Shown here piece after piece: positions 25,670 to 34,095 of a stretch of DNA of 64,000 bases (position 1 is its first letter; every line of letters begins with the position of its first letter). The position numbers and the translations under genes were made by a program. Location of the stretch: positions 12,183 through 76,182 of the forward strand of contig CAJKAR010000022.1 of NCBI GenBank assembly GCA_905197955.1, read 5' to 3'. The notes below the pieces were generated by a model. The model was not told the DNA's origin and did no database searches. It was given only the letters and a program-made list of their open reading frames with translations. This DNA comes from an uncultured Lentisphaeria bacterium. GTDB lineage: Bacteria > Verrucomicrobiota > Lentisphaeria > Victivallales > UBA1829.

Positions 25670-28036
25670 ATGAAAAAGTCCCTCTTTCTGCTTCTGAGTC
25701 TTCCGCTGTTTCTGAGCGCGGAAAATGTCACCCCTCATCCGAAGCTGGTTGTCACGCACGCAATGGGCATGATGCCTGCCGGAGTCGGCAGCTCCTGGGA
25801 AATTGCCAGTCTCTTTCCCCGAACCCGGTATGCGGAAAACAGACCGCATTTCGCCCGCATGTTCGGAGGAAACAGAAGAATGATGCCGCTTGCGGTCATG
25901 TATTCGTTTGTCAAACCGGACGGATCTTTCCATTTCAATGATCCGCTCCCGCCGAAGCGGAGACTTCCCGCCGAAGCGCTTTACCGGAAGTGGAAATACC
26001 GCTGGGATCTCGAAAAAGCCGAGGAACAGGGAATCGACGGATTCGGACTCTGTCTTTCCGGCAACGAACCCTCTTACCGTCATGCGGTCGAATGGTTCCG
26101 GACTCTGGAAGCCATGCTGAAAGAGAATCCCTCTCTGAATCTCCGTCTGATTCCCATGATCTGCGGGAATGATCTGGCGGAACGGAAACAGAATCCGGCG
26201 AAATATCAATGGATGTTCCGCTTTGTCAAGGAATTTCGCAGCAGTCCCGCGTGGATGCGCCGGAACGGACGCCCCGTTCTCATGGGTTACAAAAGCCATG
26301 TCACCTGGAAAGCCGAAGAGTATGTTGATCCCGAATACATCAAAGGGCCGATCAGGATGCATCAGGAATTTTTCCGCGAACTCGGACTGGAAAATGCCGT
26401 CTTTCTTTTCGACGGAGCGGAATATGCACCGGGACAGATCACGCCGTCGAAACAGCCGGGAACTCCCGCTCAGCTTGCGGAGGTTGCCGGAATCGTCTGC
26501 GATTCATTCGAGGCATACGGCTGCTGGGGCGGCGTGATTCCGGATGAAATCTATCAGAAAAATTATCCGCCCATCGCGGAAGCCGTCCGACGGAAAAATC
26601 GGGCGTGGATGATGCCGATTCTCGACATCCACAGCGGAATCGGCCAGTTCTACCGGAGCAAACCCGGAGTAGAACGGCTTGTCGAAACCTGGAACTTCGC
26701 GGAAAAAACCGGAGCCTCCATCGCACAGCTTGTCACCTGGAACGACTGGAACGAAGCGACCGGATTCGCCCCCGCCAATTCCTTCAACTATGCTCTTGCC
26801 GGACTCAACAGTAAATTCATTTACCGCTTCAAACACGGATCGTTCCCGGAGACCGGACGCGATGAAGTTTTCCTCTTCTATCGGAAATACCATCCCGATG
26901 CGGATCCGGAGCTCTATCCCCGCGCGACCGTCGAACGCGACCGCGACAGGTGGGGCGAAACCGATGACATGCTCCATATATTCGTCTTTGCCAAAGCCCC
27001 CGGCACCGTGAAAATCTCCGGCACTGATAAAGGTTCGGAAACATTGCCTCTTCAGAAAGGCTACAACGAATTCAAACTCAAAACCGCAGTCGGGAAAGAA
27101 ATCTCCGCCCGGATCTACCGGAACGGAAATCTTGAACATGAACTGATCTCTCCCGAACGGGTCACCGCACGGCCCTATCGCGAAGATCTGATTCCGTGGG
27201 GCTGGAGTTCCCGGTGCAGGGAACTTTATGATCGCGATTTCGGGAAAAACTTCCGGCCTCTCTCCGAATACTCCGAACGCTGGAATGACGGCATTCCGGA
27301 CTGGTTCCGCCTGCACTGGTTCGGAACCACGGAACGGATCGCTGGTTCCGCTCCGGATGACGATCCCGATGGCGATGGAATCCCCAATCTTCAGGAATAT
27401 CAGCTTGGGGAAAATCCCTTGAAAAAGAATCCGGTCTATCCGGACGGCTATCGCTGGAATGATCTCAAACGAGCCTTCTCGCCGATCGAAGATCAACATC
27501 AGCCGGCCAGAGAGCGTATCAATCTCAATCCGTTTCCCGACGCTGCGGGAAAACTGGTTCATGGATTTCTTTATTGCTCAGACGGGGTCTTTGACGGGGT
27601 CTATCCCTGGATGATGAAGTGGGTCAACCGTGTCCGGAATGTCCCGACTGGATGGACCTTCCGATCCGGGAAAAAACACTCCTACACCCTCGGCCCCCAT
27701 GGAGGAATCGCCATGCAGCTTGCTCCGGAAACAGCCGGAATCTATCGCTTTCTCCCTCCTGTCGCAGGGACCTATACCATATGCGTTCTTCTGCATGGGG
27801 ATCCGAAAAAAGAAGTCACTCTGCGGATCATGAACGGAAGCAGCGAAGTGCAGAAAATCCGTTGTCCAGCCGGGAAATCGGAATCCGCGCTTCTGACAAT
27901 CGATCTGCCGCGCCGCGCAAAACTCGACTTCATTGCAAGTGCCGATGGCGCGGCCGTTCTGGAGCTTCTGCCGGAAATTACTCTGAAGAAAAACGGAGAA
28001 ACTTCTCCCCGCTCCGTACCGGCAAGCAGAAAATAA
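25670..28036 (+). CDS. Secreted GH71-like glycanase with thrombospondin-type-3 calcium repeat, cassette C
   Basis: Exported protein of 788 residues with a signal peptide (MKKSLFLLLSLPLFLSA). The first 420 residues resemble the GH71/GH99-type barrel: VVTHAMGMMP, EEQGIDGFGLCLSG, a LRLIPMICGN strand and the VTWNDWNEATGF motif. A linker leads to a DDDPDGDGIPNLQEY repeat at about 562-580, the Asp-rich calcium-binding pattern of thrombospondin type 3 or dockerin-like modules. A final beta-sandwich (about 620-770) looks like a carbohydrate-binding module. An alpha-1,3-glucan or mannan substrate is possible but not shown. Confidence 0.65.
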   Translation: MKKSLFLLLSLPLFLSAENVTPHPKLVVTHAMGMMPAGVGSSWEIASLFPRTRYAENRPHFARMFGGNRRMMPLAVMYSFVKPDGSFHFNDPLPPKRRLPAEALYRKWKYRWDLEKAEEQGIDGFGLCLSGNEPSYRHAVEWFRTLEAMLKENPSLNLRLIPMICGNDLAERKQNPAKYQWMFRFVKEFRSSPAWMRRNGRPVLMGYKSHVTWKAEEYVDPEYIKGPIRMHQEFFRELGLENAVFLFDGAEYAPGQITPSKQPGTPAQLAEVAGIVCDSFEAYGCWGGVIPDEIYQKNYPPIAEAVRRKNRAWMMPILDIHSGIGQFYRSKPGVERLVETWNFAEKTGASIAQLVTWNDWNEATGFAPANSFNYALAGLNSKFIYRFKHGSFPETGRDEVFLFYRKYHPDADPELYPRATVERDRDRWGETDDMLHIFVFAKAPGTVKISGTDKGSETLPLQKGYNEFKLKTAVGKEISARIYRNGNLEHELISPERVTARPYREDLIPWGWSSRCRELYDRDFGKNFRPLSEYSERWNDGIPDWFRLHWFGTTERIAGSAPDDDPDGDGIPNLQEYQLGENPLKKNPVYPDGYRWNDLKRAFSPIEDQHQPARERINLNPFPDAAGKLVHGFLYCSDGVFDGVYPWMMKWVNRVRNVPTGWTFRSGKKHSYTLGPHGGIAMQLAPETAGIYRFLPPVAGTYTICVLLHGDPKKEVTLRIMNGSSEVQKIRCPAGKSESALLTIDLPRRAKLDFIASADGAAVLELLPEITLKKNGETSPRSVPASRK

Positions 28037-28048
28037 CCACCAGCACAT

Positions 28049-28079
28049 CGGAAGAGTCTCCAAAACGGACACTCTTCCG
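28049..28079 (+). terminator. Stem-loop after cassette C
   Basis: CGGAAGAGT and ACTCTTCCG pair perfectly; after one C-C mismatch a further TCC/GGA pairs, leaving loop AAAAC. It starts 12 bases after the GH71-like stop. No U-tract follows. Confidence 0.55.
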
Positions 28080-28247
28080 CTTGTGCGGAATTCAAACGGG
28101 GAACTGGTCCGCAATCAAAGATTTCGCAAAAATTCGCTGTTTTCAAGCGGCCTGAAACGACAATATTTTTTCTTTCACAAGAGCTTGCCGCACTCCCGAA
28201 TTTGTTTCTCAGGATCTGAAAAGTTTTCTCTTTTTTTTCTTCCGTCC

Positions 28248-28276
28248 TTGACAAAAGATTGTTCCGAGTTTAAATT
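28248..28276 (+). promoter_or_regulatory. Sigma70 promoter, cassette D
   Basis: TTGACA (28248-28253), 17 bases, TAAATT (28271-28276), 54 bases before the LacI start codon. Confidence 0.7.
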
Positions 28277-28288
28277 GAAATTGGTTCA
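28276..28288. promoter_or_regulatory. Candidate LacI operator, cassette D
   Basis: TGAA-ATTGG-TTCA, a short inverted repeat abutting the -10 box. It is weaker than the other operators but in the equivalent place. Confidence 0.4.
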
Positions 28289-28330
28289 CACGAGAGAATC
28301 AATCTTTTTCAGAGAAGGAAATCCTGTTCC

Positions 28331-29434
28331 ATGCCCAGTAAAACACCAGTGCCGACCATGCAGCAGATGGCGGAGGAACTGCAGCTCAGCCGACGGGTGA
28401 TTTCCGCAGTCATCAACGGCAATCCGGGCAAAGTCCGAATTTCCGCGGCGACGGAGCAGAGAATCCGGAACTATCTTGCCGCATCCGGGTATGTCCGTTC
28501 GAGGTCGGCTCTCCAGCTCAAACAGGGGGGGAACAGCGAACAGGTCGGGATTTTTTACTGTGGGAAATTTGTCGCACTGAACTATCTTACCGAAGCCCTG
28601 ACAATGCTCACGGCGGAAATCCGGCAGCGCAACGGCTCCTTTGAAATCACCGGGGTCAATCCGGATCAGCTGTACGAAGGAGTCAGCGAAATCATCGCGA
28701 AAGGGTTTCGGAGACTGATCTGGATTCATGGCAATACGCCGCAGGAGGAATTTTTTCATGCGGAAAAACTGTTTCCTCTGTTCCGGCATCTGGACAAAGT
28801 CGTCATTTTCAAGTATGATTTTTTCTATTCAGAACAGGAAAAAGCCTATCTGGATCATGGAATTGAGCTGGTCGGATTTGACAGTATCAAATCCTATCGG
28901 GAAATTGCGCGTCTTTTTCGTGAGCAAGGTCATTCCGCAGTCGGGCTCAACGACATTTTTCAAGGAACAAATCTTCCTCTGCCCGGCAACGATCAACTGC
29001 TGGACTCCTTTCAGAAGGAGGGACTCCGGGTTTTCGGACTCCAGCCACCGCAGGAGACTCCGGAAGAGCAGATTCCAGGCAGGATTGCACGAACCATTCT
29101 CCGCCTTCATCGCGAGGAAGGGATTCGAGCAATTTTCATCCGCAATGATCTTCTTGTTGCAAGAGTCATGCATCTGCTGCAGGAAAACGGACTCAGAATC
29201 CCCGATGATATTGCAATTGCGGGTTTCAGCGCCTCTCCTTACTCCGAGCTGCTGACTCCTCCGCTGACCACTTTTGAGCATCCCGTGGAAGCCATGTGCC
29301 GCAAGACAATGGAGCTTATCAATGCCCCATCCACGGATGGACAGGGGCATCGGCATATTTTTGAAAATCAGCTTCTGCTGCGCCGGAGTCACTGTTATAT
29401 TCCCGGCATTCAACAAGGAGAGCAGAAAAAATGA
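28331..29434 (+). CDS. LacI-family transcriptional regulator, cassette D
   Basis: Regulator of 367 residues. The LacI helix-turn-helix with hinge is at the N-terminus (TMQQMAEELQLSRRVISAVINGNPGKVRIS, residues 9-38), followed by a periplasmic-binding-like effector domain. That domain includes EEGIRAIFIRNDLLVARVMHLLQENGLRIPDDIAIAGFSASPYSELLTPPLTTFEHP, the usual LacI C-terminal pattern. It heads a cassette with GH130 and CE7 genes and probably represses it. Its final bases overlap an odd reading frame (29431) exactly where the other cassettes carry a prepilin gene. Confidence 0.9.
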   Translation: MPSKTPVPTMQQMAEELQLSRRVISAVINGNPGKVRISAATEQRIRNYLAASGYVRSRSALQLKQGGNSEQVGIFYCGKFVALNYLTEALTMLTAEIRQRNGSFEITGVNPDQLYEGVSEIIAKGFRRLIWIHGNTPQEEFFHAEKLFPLFRHLDKVVIFKYDFFYSEQEKAYLDHGIELVGFDSIKSYREIARLFREQGHSAVGLNDIFQGTNLPLPGNDQLLDSFQKEGLRVFGLQPPQETPEEQIPGRIARTILRLHREEGIRAIFIRNDLLVARVMHLLQENGLRIPDDIAIAGFSASPYSELLTPPLTTFEHPVEAMCRKTMELINAPSTDGQGHRHIFENQLLLRRSHCYIPGIQQGEQKK

Positions 29435-29835
29435 GCGCAAAATTATTGCCGGAAGCGAAAACAGATCATACATTGAAAAAATTGTTAATCGTTGTTTCAA
29501 TCCGATTGATTCCTGTCATTAGCCTTCAGCTTCTCTTCTGGTCTGGAGAAATATCCCCTCTTGCGGAGAAGTCGCTCAGGATCGGGAATTACCATACGAT
29601 TCTCCTCCATCCGCTACAGACGAGTTTTTCAGCAAAAAATGCAATGACGGAAGCCCGGAGAAATCATTCTGCCCTATGTCACTTCTTCCAAACGGAGCCG
29701 AAAAGAGCAGCAATGTTCTGCCCGATTCCGGAAAAAGAGAGCAATTCTTCCGTCCGGGGCTTCCGGGATGAATTCTGCGGAACGAACGGGGAAGGAAACG
29801 GCAAAAGAATTGACAAAGACAAAACGTATCAATAA
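29431..29835 (+). pseudogene. Probable decayed prepilin gene, cassette D
   Basis: A 134-codon frame whose ATG overlaps the LacI stop (ATGA), as in cassettes B and C. Residues 14-30 read TLKKLLIVVSIRLIPVI, which lines up with the prepilin helix TLIELLVVIAIIAILAS (Thr-Leu, Leu-Leu, Val, Ile kept; Phe+1 and Glu+5 lost). The AT-rich codons there also resemble the intact genes. The rest has no prepilin features, and the promoter of the next gene lies inside its 3' end, so a functional product is doubtful. A short unrelated membrane peptide is the alternative. No other gene is visible in 29435-29886. Confidence 0.4.
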
Positions 29836-29838
29836 AAT
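29810..29838 (+). promoter_or_regulatory. Sigma70 promoter before the GH130 gene
   Basis: TTGACA (29810-29815), 17 bases, TAAAAT (29833-29838), 48 bases before the GH130 ATG. It suggests the enzymes of cassette D are transcribed apart from the LacI gene. Confidence 0.65.
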
Positions 29839-29886
29839 CATCCGCGATCAGAAATTCACCATATACGATAAAGAAAGGAGTTCATC

Positions 29887-30831
29887 ATGACCGCAGCCGC
29901 CCCATTTCAACTGAAACGCTATGCCTCGCATCCGCTTCTTCTACCGCTGGCAGAGAGTGCCTGGGAGAGTGAAAATGTCTTCAATCCGTCTGTCATTTAC
30001 GCAAACGGACTTTTCCACATGCACTATCGTGCGGAGGGAAAAGACTGGACCAGCCGGATCGGTTATGCGGTGAGCAAAGACGGCATTCACTGGAACCGTC
30101 TCCGTGAGCCGGTGCTTGTGCCCTCCTGCGAATACGACCGCAAAGGGGTGGAGGATCCCCGCGTCACCTATATCGACGGAATCTATTATATGGCATACTG
30201 CGGCAATTCCTATTACAGTGGTCACGGAGTCAACTACTGCGGCAGCATTTATCCGATGTTCGCCAAAAGCCGGAATCTGATCGACTGGGAAGTGATCGGT
30301 CCCATGGTAAAAGGCGAAGACAATAAGGACCACATGCTGTTTCCCCGGAAATTCGACGGCAGATTCTGTTCCTTCCACCGGCGCAGACCGAACATCTGGC
30401 TGGCCTTTTCCAAGGATCTGCTCGACTGGCCGGAATCCGAAATGCGGGAACTCTGCGGAGCGCGTCCCGATGTCGCCTGGGAAGGCAAATACATCGGCAT
30501 GAACGGGGTCCCCATTGAGACCGAAGCCGGATGGATCGCCTTCTATCATGGAGCAGACTGCAATCATGTATACCGAATCGGAGTCATGCTTCTGAACCGC
30601 AACGATCCTTCGAAGATCCTTGCACGCCCGAAAACCCCGGTTCTGGAGCCCAGAGAACGATGGGAATGCCGCGGCGATGTGCCAAATGTTGTGTTCAGCA
30701 CAACCAATCTGCTGGTGAACGACACCGTTTATGTCTACTATGGCGGAGCCGATCATGTCATCGGCCTGGCAACGGCCTCCCTGAAAGAGCTTCTGGATTT
30801 CCTGCTTGATCCCTCGAACCGCTGCCAGTAA
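29887..30831 (+). CDS. GH130-family mannoside phosphorylase or hydrolase
   Basis: Cytosolic enzyme of 314 residues, no signal peptide, five-bladed beta-propeller family GH130. Landmarks: the FNPSVIYANGLFHMHYRA blade near the N-terminus, GVEDPRVT with the conserved catalytic Asp90, DHMLFPRKFDGRF, and the closing VYYGGADHVIGLATA. Characterised members phosphorolyse or hydrolyse beta-mannosides such as beta-1,4-mannosyl-glucose or mannobiose. Whether the phosphate-binding residues are all present cannot be judged reliably here. AAGGAG lies 6 bases before the ATG. The CE7 esterase gene follows 36 bp later. Confidence 0.85.
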   Translation: MTAAAPFQLKRYASHPLLLPLAESAWESENVFNPSVIYANGLFHMHYRAEGKDWTSRIGYAVSKDGIHWNRLREPVLVPSCEYDRKGVEDPRVTYIDGIYYMAYCGNSYYSGHGVNYCGSIYPMFAKSRNLIDWEVIGPMVKGEDNKDHMLFPRKFDGRFCSFHRRRPNIWLAFSKDLLDWPESEMRELCGARPDVAWEGKYIGMNGVPIETEAGWIAFYHGADCNHVYRIGVMLLNRNDPSKILARPKTPVLEPRERWECRGDVPNVVFSTTNLLVNDTVYVYYGGADHVIGLATASLKELLDFLLDPSNRCQ

Positions 30832-30867
30832 CCTGAATATGGAATCTGAATCAGAAAGGAAAAAAGC

Positions 30868-32217
30868 ATGAAATATCTCTCCGTTTTTATGATTCTTGCC
30901 TGTTCTCTGGGAATCGCCTTTCAGGCGGTTGCCGAACCGGAAAAAGCCGCAGCGGAAAAGAGAACCGTAAGCGACGGGAAGGAGATCCGGATCGATCCCT
31001 CCACAGTCACCATCACCGGCGAGACCGATAAATCCCCACTGAGTTATGCGCCTGGCGAGCCCATGGTCTTCACACTCAGACTTCACTTCAAGGGTCCGAA
31101 ACCGACCGTTCCCTACTTCATTGCATGGCGCAGGAGCGGCGATGACGGCAAACAGGAGACTGGCCGGGCTCCGGCATTTTCGCCCGTTGTCATCCGGACC
31201 TCTCTGGATCGCCCCGGCTTTGTCCGGATCTACGCAAAACTCATCGACGGGAAAAATCAGAATGTGGTCATAAAAAATCACGAAGCCGGCAGCTTCAACG
31301 GAGGAGCCGCCGTTCAAGCGGAAAAACTGAAAGGCACACCAGCTCCGGCGGATTTCGACGCATTCTGGGAAAAACAGAAAGCGAGACTTGCCGCCGTTCC
31401 CATTCAAAGTGAAATGAAAAAGGTTGTTTCCGGAAAAGATGCGGATATCTATATGGTCAAAGTGGACTGTGCAGGCCCCCGGCCGGTTACAGGCTATCTC
31501 TCCATTCCGCACCAAGCCGCGGAGAAATCTCTTCCCGCGGAAGTTGTCTTTGACTGCTACGGCTTCAGCGGAATCCGGGATCTCGGTCCTGGCAGCGGCC
31601 CGAAGAACCGGCTTCGTTTCAAGGTCAACGCCCACGGCTATGATTTGCGGCGGGACAAATCTTATTACGATGCGTTTCTCAAAAAAATCAATCCCCGCGG
31701 CAAGGGATATGCCTTCGATCCGGAGGAAAATTCCAATCCGGAAACAGCATACTTCAACGGAATGGCGCTGCGGGTGATCCGGGCTCTGGAATTCGTCAAA
31801 ACACTGCCGCAGTGGAACGGGAAGACGCTGATGCTCAACGGAGGAAGCCAGGGAGGACTTCAGACGATCTGGGGAGCGGCTCTGGACAAGGATGTCACCA
31901 GTGCATCCGCCGCGGTTCCGTGGTGCTGCGATCTTGCCGGAGCGACCCGCTTCGGGCGACTCACCGGCGGCTGGCGCCTTGCCTGGACAGAAGCGCTGGA
32001 ATATTATGACCCGATCCACTTTGCCTCGAAGATCCGCTGTCGTTTCACCATTCCGCGTGCGGGACTCGGAGATTATGTCTGTCCGCCCTCCGGAATCGCG
32101 GTGTTCTACAATAATCTGACCTGTCCGAAACGGATCATCTGGTTCCAGGGTTCCACCCATGGACGGGTCCCGAAGGATCCTCAGAAAGTGGAATGGAAAC
32201 ACGCGGGAACTCCATAA
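30868..32217 (+). CDS. Secreted CE7-type acetyl xylan esterase/cephalosporin deacetylase
   Basis: Exported alpha/beta-hydrolase of 449 residues. A signal peptide (about 1-22) precedes a beta-rich extension of roughly 130 residues, then the AXE1/CE7 domain, which begins around KGTPAPADFDAFW. The catalytic triad is visible: Ser327 in GGSQGG, Asp402 in GLGDYVCPPSG, and His431 in GSTHG; the RGxGYAFDP-like region before the Ser also fits. It would remove acetyl groups from decorated oligosaccharides or polysaccharides, letting glycosidases proceed. It ends cassette D and is followed by a strong terminator. Confidence 0.87.
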   Translation: MKYLSVFMILACSLGIAFQAVAEPEKAAAEKRTVSDGKEIRIDPSTVTITGETDKSPLSYAPGEPMVFTLRLHFKGPKPTVPYFIAWRRSGDDGKQETGRAPAFSPVVIRTSLDRPGFVRIYAKLIDGKNQNVVIKNHEAGSFNGGAAVQAEKLKGTPAPADFDAFWEKQKARLAAVPIQSEMKKVVSGKDADIYMVKVDCAGPRPVTGYLSIPHQAAEKSLPAEVVFDCYGFSGIRDLGPGSGPKNRLRFKVNAHGYDLRRDKSYYDAFLKKINPRGKGYAFDPEENSNPETAYFNGMALRVIRALEFVKTLPQWNGKTLMLNGGSQGGLQTIWGAALDKDVTSASAAVPWCCDLAGATRFGRLTGGWRLAWTEALEYYDPIHFASKIRCRFTIPRAGLGDYVCPPSGIAVFYNNLTCPKRIIWFQGSTHGRVPKDPQKVEWKHAGTP

Positions 32218-32228
32218 AAACAATCCAA

Positions 32229-32281
32229 CGGGATACGTCTCCTTTTCCAATCCGGAAAAAGAGACAAATCCCGATTTTTTT
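32229..32281 (+). terminator. Rho-independent terminator after cassette D
   Basis: CGGGAT pairs with ATCCCG at the base; inside, GTCTC/GAGAC and TTTTCC/GGAAAA extend the stem to a 5-base loop. A run of seven T follows. Confidence 0.8.
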
Positions 32282-32292
32282 CAATAAGGATC

Positions 32293-32320
32293 TTGAAAAT
32301 CTGGAGATTCCGGATATATT
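32293..32320 (+). promoter_or_regulatory. Promoter for rpmB
   Basis: TTGAAA (32293-32298), 16 bases, TATATT (32315-32320), 62 bases before the GTG start. Confidence 0.5.
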
Positions 32321-32382
32321 ATAGTTCCTGTTCATGAAAAACAATACGGCCGTTGAAGGCTTTTTACCCAGGAGATCTGAAA

Positions 32383-32613
32383 GTGAGTAACGTTTGCGAA
32401 ATTTGCGGAAAGAAAAAGTTTTCCGGCTCCACCATCATCCGCAGGGGCTTGGCGAAGAAAAAAGGCGGTATCGGAATGCACGTCGTCAAAGTTTCTCCGA
32501 GAACCTTTGAACCGAACATCCAGTCTGTCAGAGTGGTCGAAAACGGCACCGTGACACGCAAGAAAGTCTGCGTCCAGTGCATCCGTTCCGGCCGCATCCA
32601 GAAGCCCTGCTGA
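32383..32613 (+). CDS. rpmB: 50S ribosomal protein L28
   Basis: Ribosomal protein of 76 residues. The GTG at 32383 is chosen: GGAGAT precedes it by 6 bases and the product then begins VSNVCEICGKK, the normal L28 N-terminus; an upstream ATG at 32353 would add ten unrelated residues. Two CxxC pairs (CEIC near the start, CVQC near the end) indicate the zinc-binding form. RVVENGTVTRKKVCVQCIRSGRI is the usual C-terminus. It appears to be a single-gene unit between its own promoter and a strong terminator. Confidence 0.93.
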   Translation: MSNVCEICGKKKFSGSTIIRRGLAKKKGGIGMHVVKVSPRTFEPNIQSVRVVENGTVTRKKVCVQCIRSGRIQKPC

Positions 32614-32639
32614 GAAAAGTTTTAACTTTTCCTCAAATT

Positions 32640-32668
32640 GGAGCCGGTCATGCGGCTCCTTTTTTTTT
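32640..32668 (+). terminator. Rho-independent terminator after rpmB
   Basis: GGAGCCG-GTCATG-CGGCTCC followed by nine T: textbook form. Confidence 0.9.
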
Positions 32669-32685
32669 GCGGAAAGAAGATCTTC

Positions 32686-33339
32686 ATGAAATCGGAACTT
32701 AGAAAAAAACGGGCGGAACGATTTGCCGCAACCGACCTTTATCTGGTCATCGGACACGAATTCACAAACGGCAGGAGCATTTTTGAGGTTCTGGAGGAAG
32801 CGGCCGCCGGAGGAGTCAAAACGGTACAGCTGCGGGAGAAAAATCTCTCCGGACGGGAACTCACTCTGCTGGCGGAACAATTCCGGAAAAAATGCGATGA
32901 ACTCGGTGTTCTGATGATTATGAACGATCATGTGGATATCGCCCTCGCCTGCGGAGCCGACGGAGTCCATCTGGGACAGGATGACATGCCGCTGGAAGCC
33001 GCCAGACGCATCGCTCCCGATCTGATTCTTGGCCGTTCCACACACTCTGTGGATCAGGCTCTGGAAGCTCAGGCTCAAGGAGCCGATTATGTCAATCTCG
33101 GACCGATCTTCCCGACACAAACCAAAAATACTCCGGTCAAACCTCTTGGCCTTGAAATTATCCGCCAGGCGGGTCCGCTCCTTTCCATTCCGTTCTCGGT
33201 CATGGGCGGAGTTAAAGAGCACAATATGCCGGAACTCTTTGCCGCAGGAGCGCGCATCATGGCCATGGTTACAGAACTCACACAGGCTCCCGATGTCAAA
33301 GCGAAAACCGTTGCCATGCGGAAATTGTGGACTATGTAA
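32686..33339 (+). CDS. thiE: Thiamine-phosphate synthase
   Basis: Cytosolic TIM-barrel enzyme of 217 residues joining the pyrimidine diphosphate and thiazole phosphate to form thiamine phosphate. Conserved blocks are in order: YLVIGHEF, VQLREKNLSGRELT, NDHVDIALACGADGVHLGQDDMP, GRSTHSVDQAL, ADYVNLGPIFPTQTK with the phosphate-contact region, and PFSVMGGV. The start at 32686 follows the rpmB terminator; an in-frame start at 32638 would lie inside that terminator and is rejected. No other thiamine gene is nearby, and it is convergent with ispD. Confidence 0.9.
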   Translation: MKSELRKKRAERFAATDLYLVIGHEFTNGRSIFEVLEEAAAGGVKTVQLREKNLSGRELTLLAEQFRKKCDELGVLMIMNDHVDIALACGADGVHLGQDDMPLEAARRIAPDLILGRSTHSVDQALEAQAQGADYVNLGPIFPTQTKNTPVKPLGLEIIRQAGPLLSIPFSVMGGVKEHNMPELFAAGARIMAMVTELTQAPDVKAKTVAMRKLWTM

Positions 33340-33345
33340 CAGCCA

Positions 33346-34029
33346 TTACATCAGCCGTTCCGCCAGAGTCAGATCGGCGGAATGGGTGATTTTCAGATTG
33401 CAATTCTGATTCTCCACAGGGAACGCCCGGCGACCGCAGGACCACTCCACAGCGGCGGCGTCATCGGTAAAGGAGATTCCACTTTCAACGGCCCGCGATG
33501 TCGCATCCAGCAGTTCCGCGGCAAGAAAGATCTGAGGCGTCTCGACCGCCCATAATTTTCCACGGTCGAGATTTCCGGCAACCAGACATCCATCTTTATC
33601 CATCACCTTTACCGTATCCACCACCCGGTGCGCCGCCAGAGCCGCCCCATGGATCCGGCAGGCCTCAATGCAACGACGGAATAAAACGGCATCCGCCAGG
33701 GGCCGGGCGGCATCATGTACTGCAACATATTCCATCCCTTCAGGAAGCGCCTTCAACGCCTTCAGGACAGATTCTGTCCGGGACGCACCTCCCTCGACAA
33801 TCCGGATCCCCTTCTCCGGAAAATATCGTTCCACAATTTCCCTGAATTCATTCCGGAACCCCGCATTCACCGGCAGAATCATATTCCGGAAAGGCACCAC
33901 CTCTCCGAACTTCCGGATGCAATGGCAGAATACCGGCATTCCTTTCAGAAGGCACAGCAATTTGTTTCCCTGTCCGAAACGAGTGGAACTTCCTCCGGCG
34001 GGAAGGATCAAAGCGGTTGTATCATACAT
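33346..34029 (-). CDS. ispD: 2-C-methyl-D-erythritol 4-phosphate cytidylyltransferase
   Basis: Third enzyme of the MEP isoprenoid pathway, 227 residues, transferring CMP from CTP to methylerythritol phosphate. The nucleotidyltransferase loop LILPAGGSSTRFGQGNKLL, the VHDAARPLAD metal/substrate motif, ETPQIF and FTDDAAAVE are all present in the usual order. It is convergent with thiE, six bases apart, and follows the terminator of the LysM gene on the same strand, so it must have its own promoter within 34030-34042 or read through. Confidence 0.9.
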   Translation of the reverse strand: MYDTTALILPAGGSSTRFGQGNKLLCLLKGMPVFCHCIRKFGEVVPFRNMILPVNAGFRNEFREIVERYFPEKGIRIVEGGASRTESVLKALKALPEGMEYVAVHDAARPLADAVLFRRCIEACRIHGAALAAHRVVDTVKVMDKDGCLVAGNLDRGKLWAVETPQIFLAAELLDATSRAVESGISFTDDAAAVEWSCGRRAFPVENQNCNLKITHSADLTLAERLM

Positions 34030-34042
34030 AAATCATCTCTGC

Positions 34043-34072
34043 AAAAAAAACGCCGAAAGAAAACTTTCGGCG
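34043..34072 (-). terminator. Rho-independent terminator of the LysM lipoprotein gene
   Basis: Minus strand CGCCGAAAG, loop TTTT, CTTTCGGCG (perfect 9-bp stem, 34072-34051) followed by eight T (34050-34043). Confidence 0.88.
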
Positions 34073-34095
34073 CAGAATTCCAATGGAAGCACGAA

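Noticed and set aside
29941..32250. 769-codon open frame on the minus strand
   Set aside because: It lies opposite the GH130 and CE7 genes, whose motifs are intact; the antisense product has no family features and spans two real genes.
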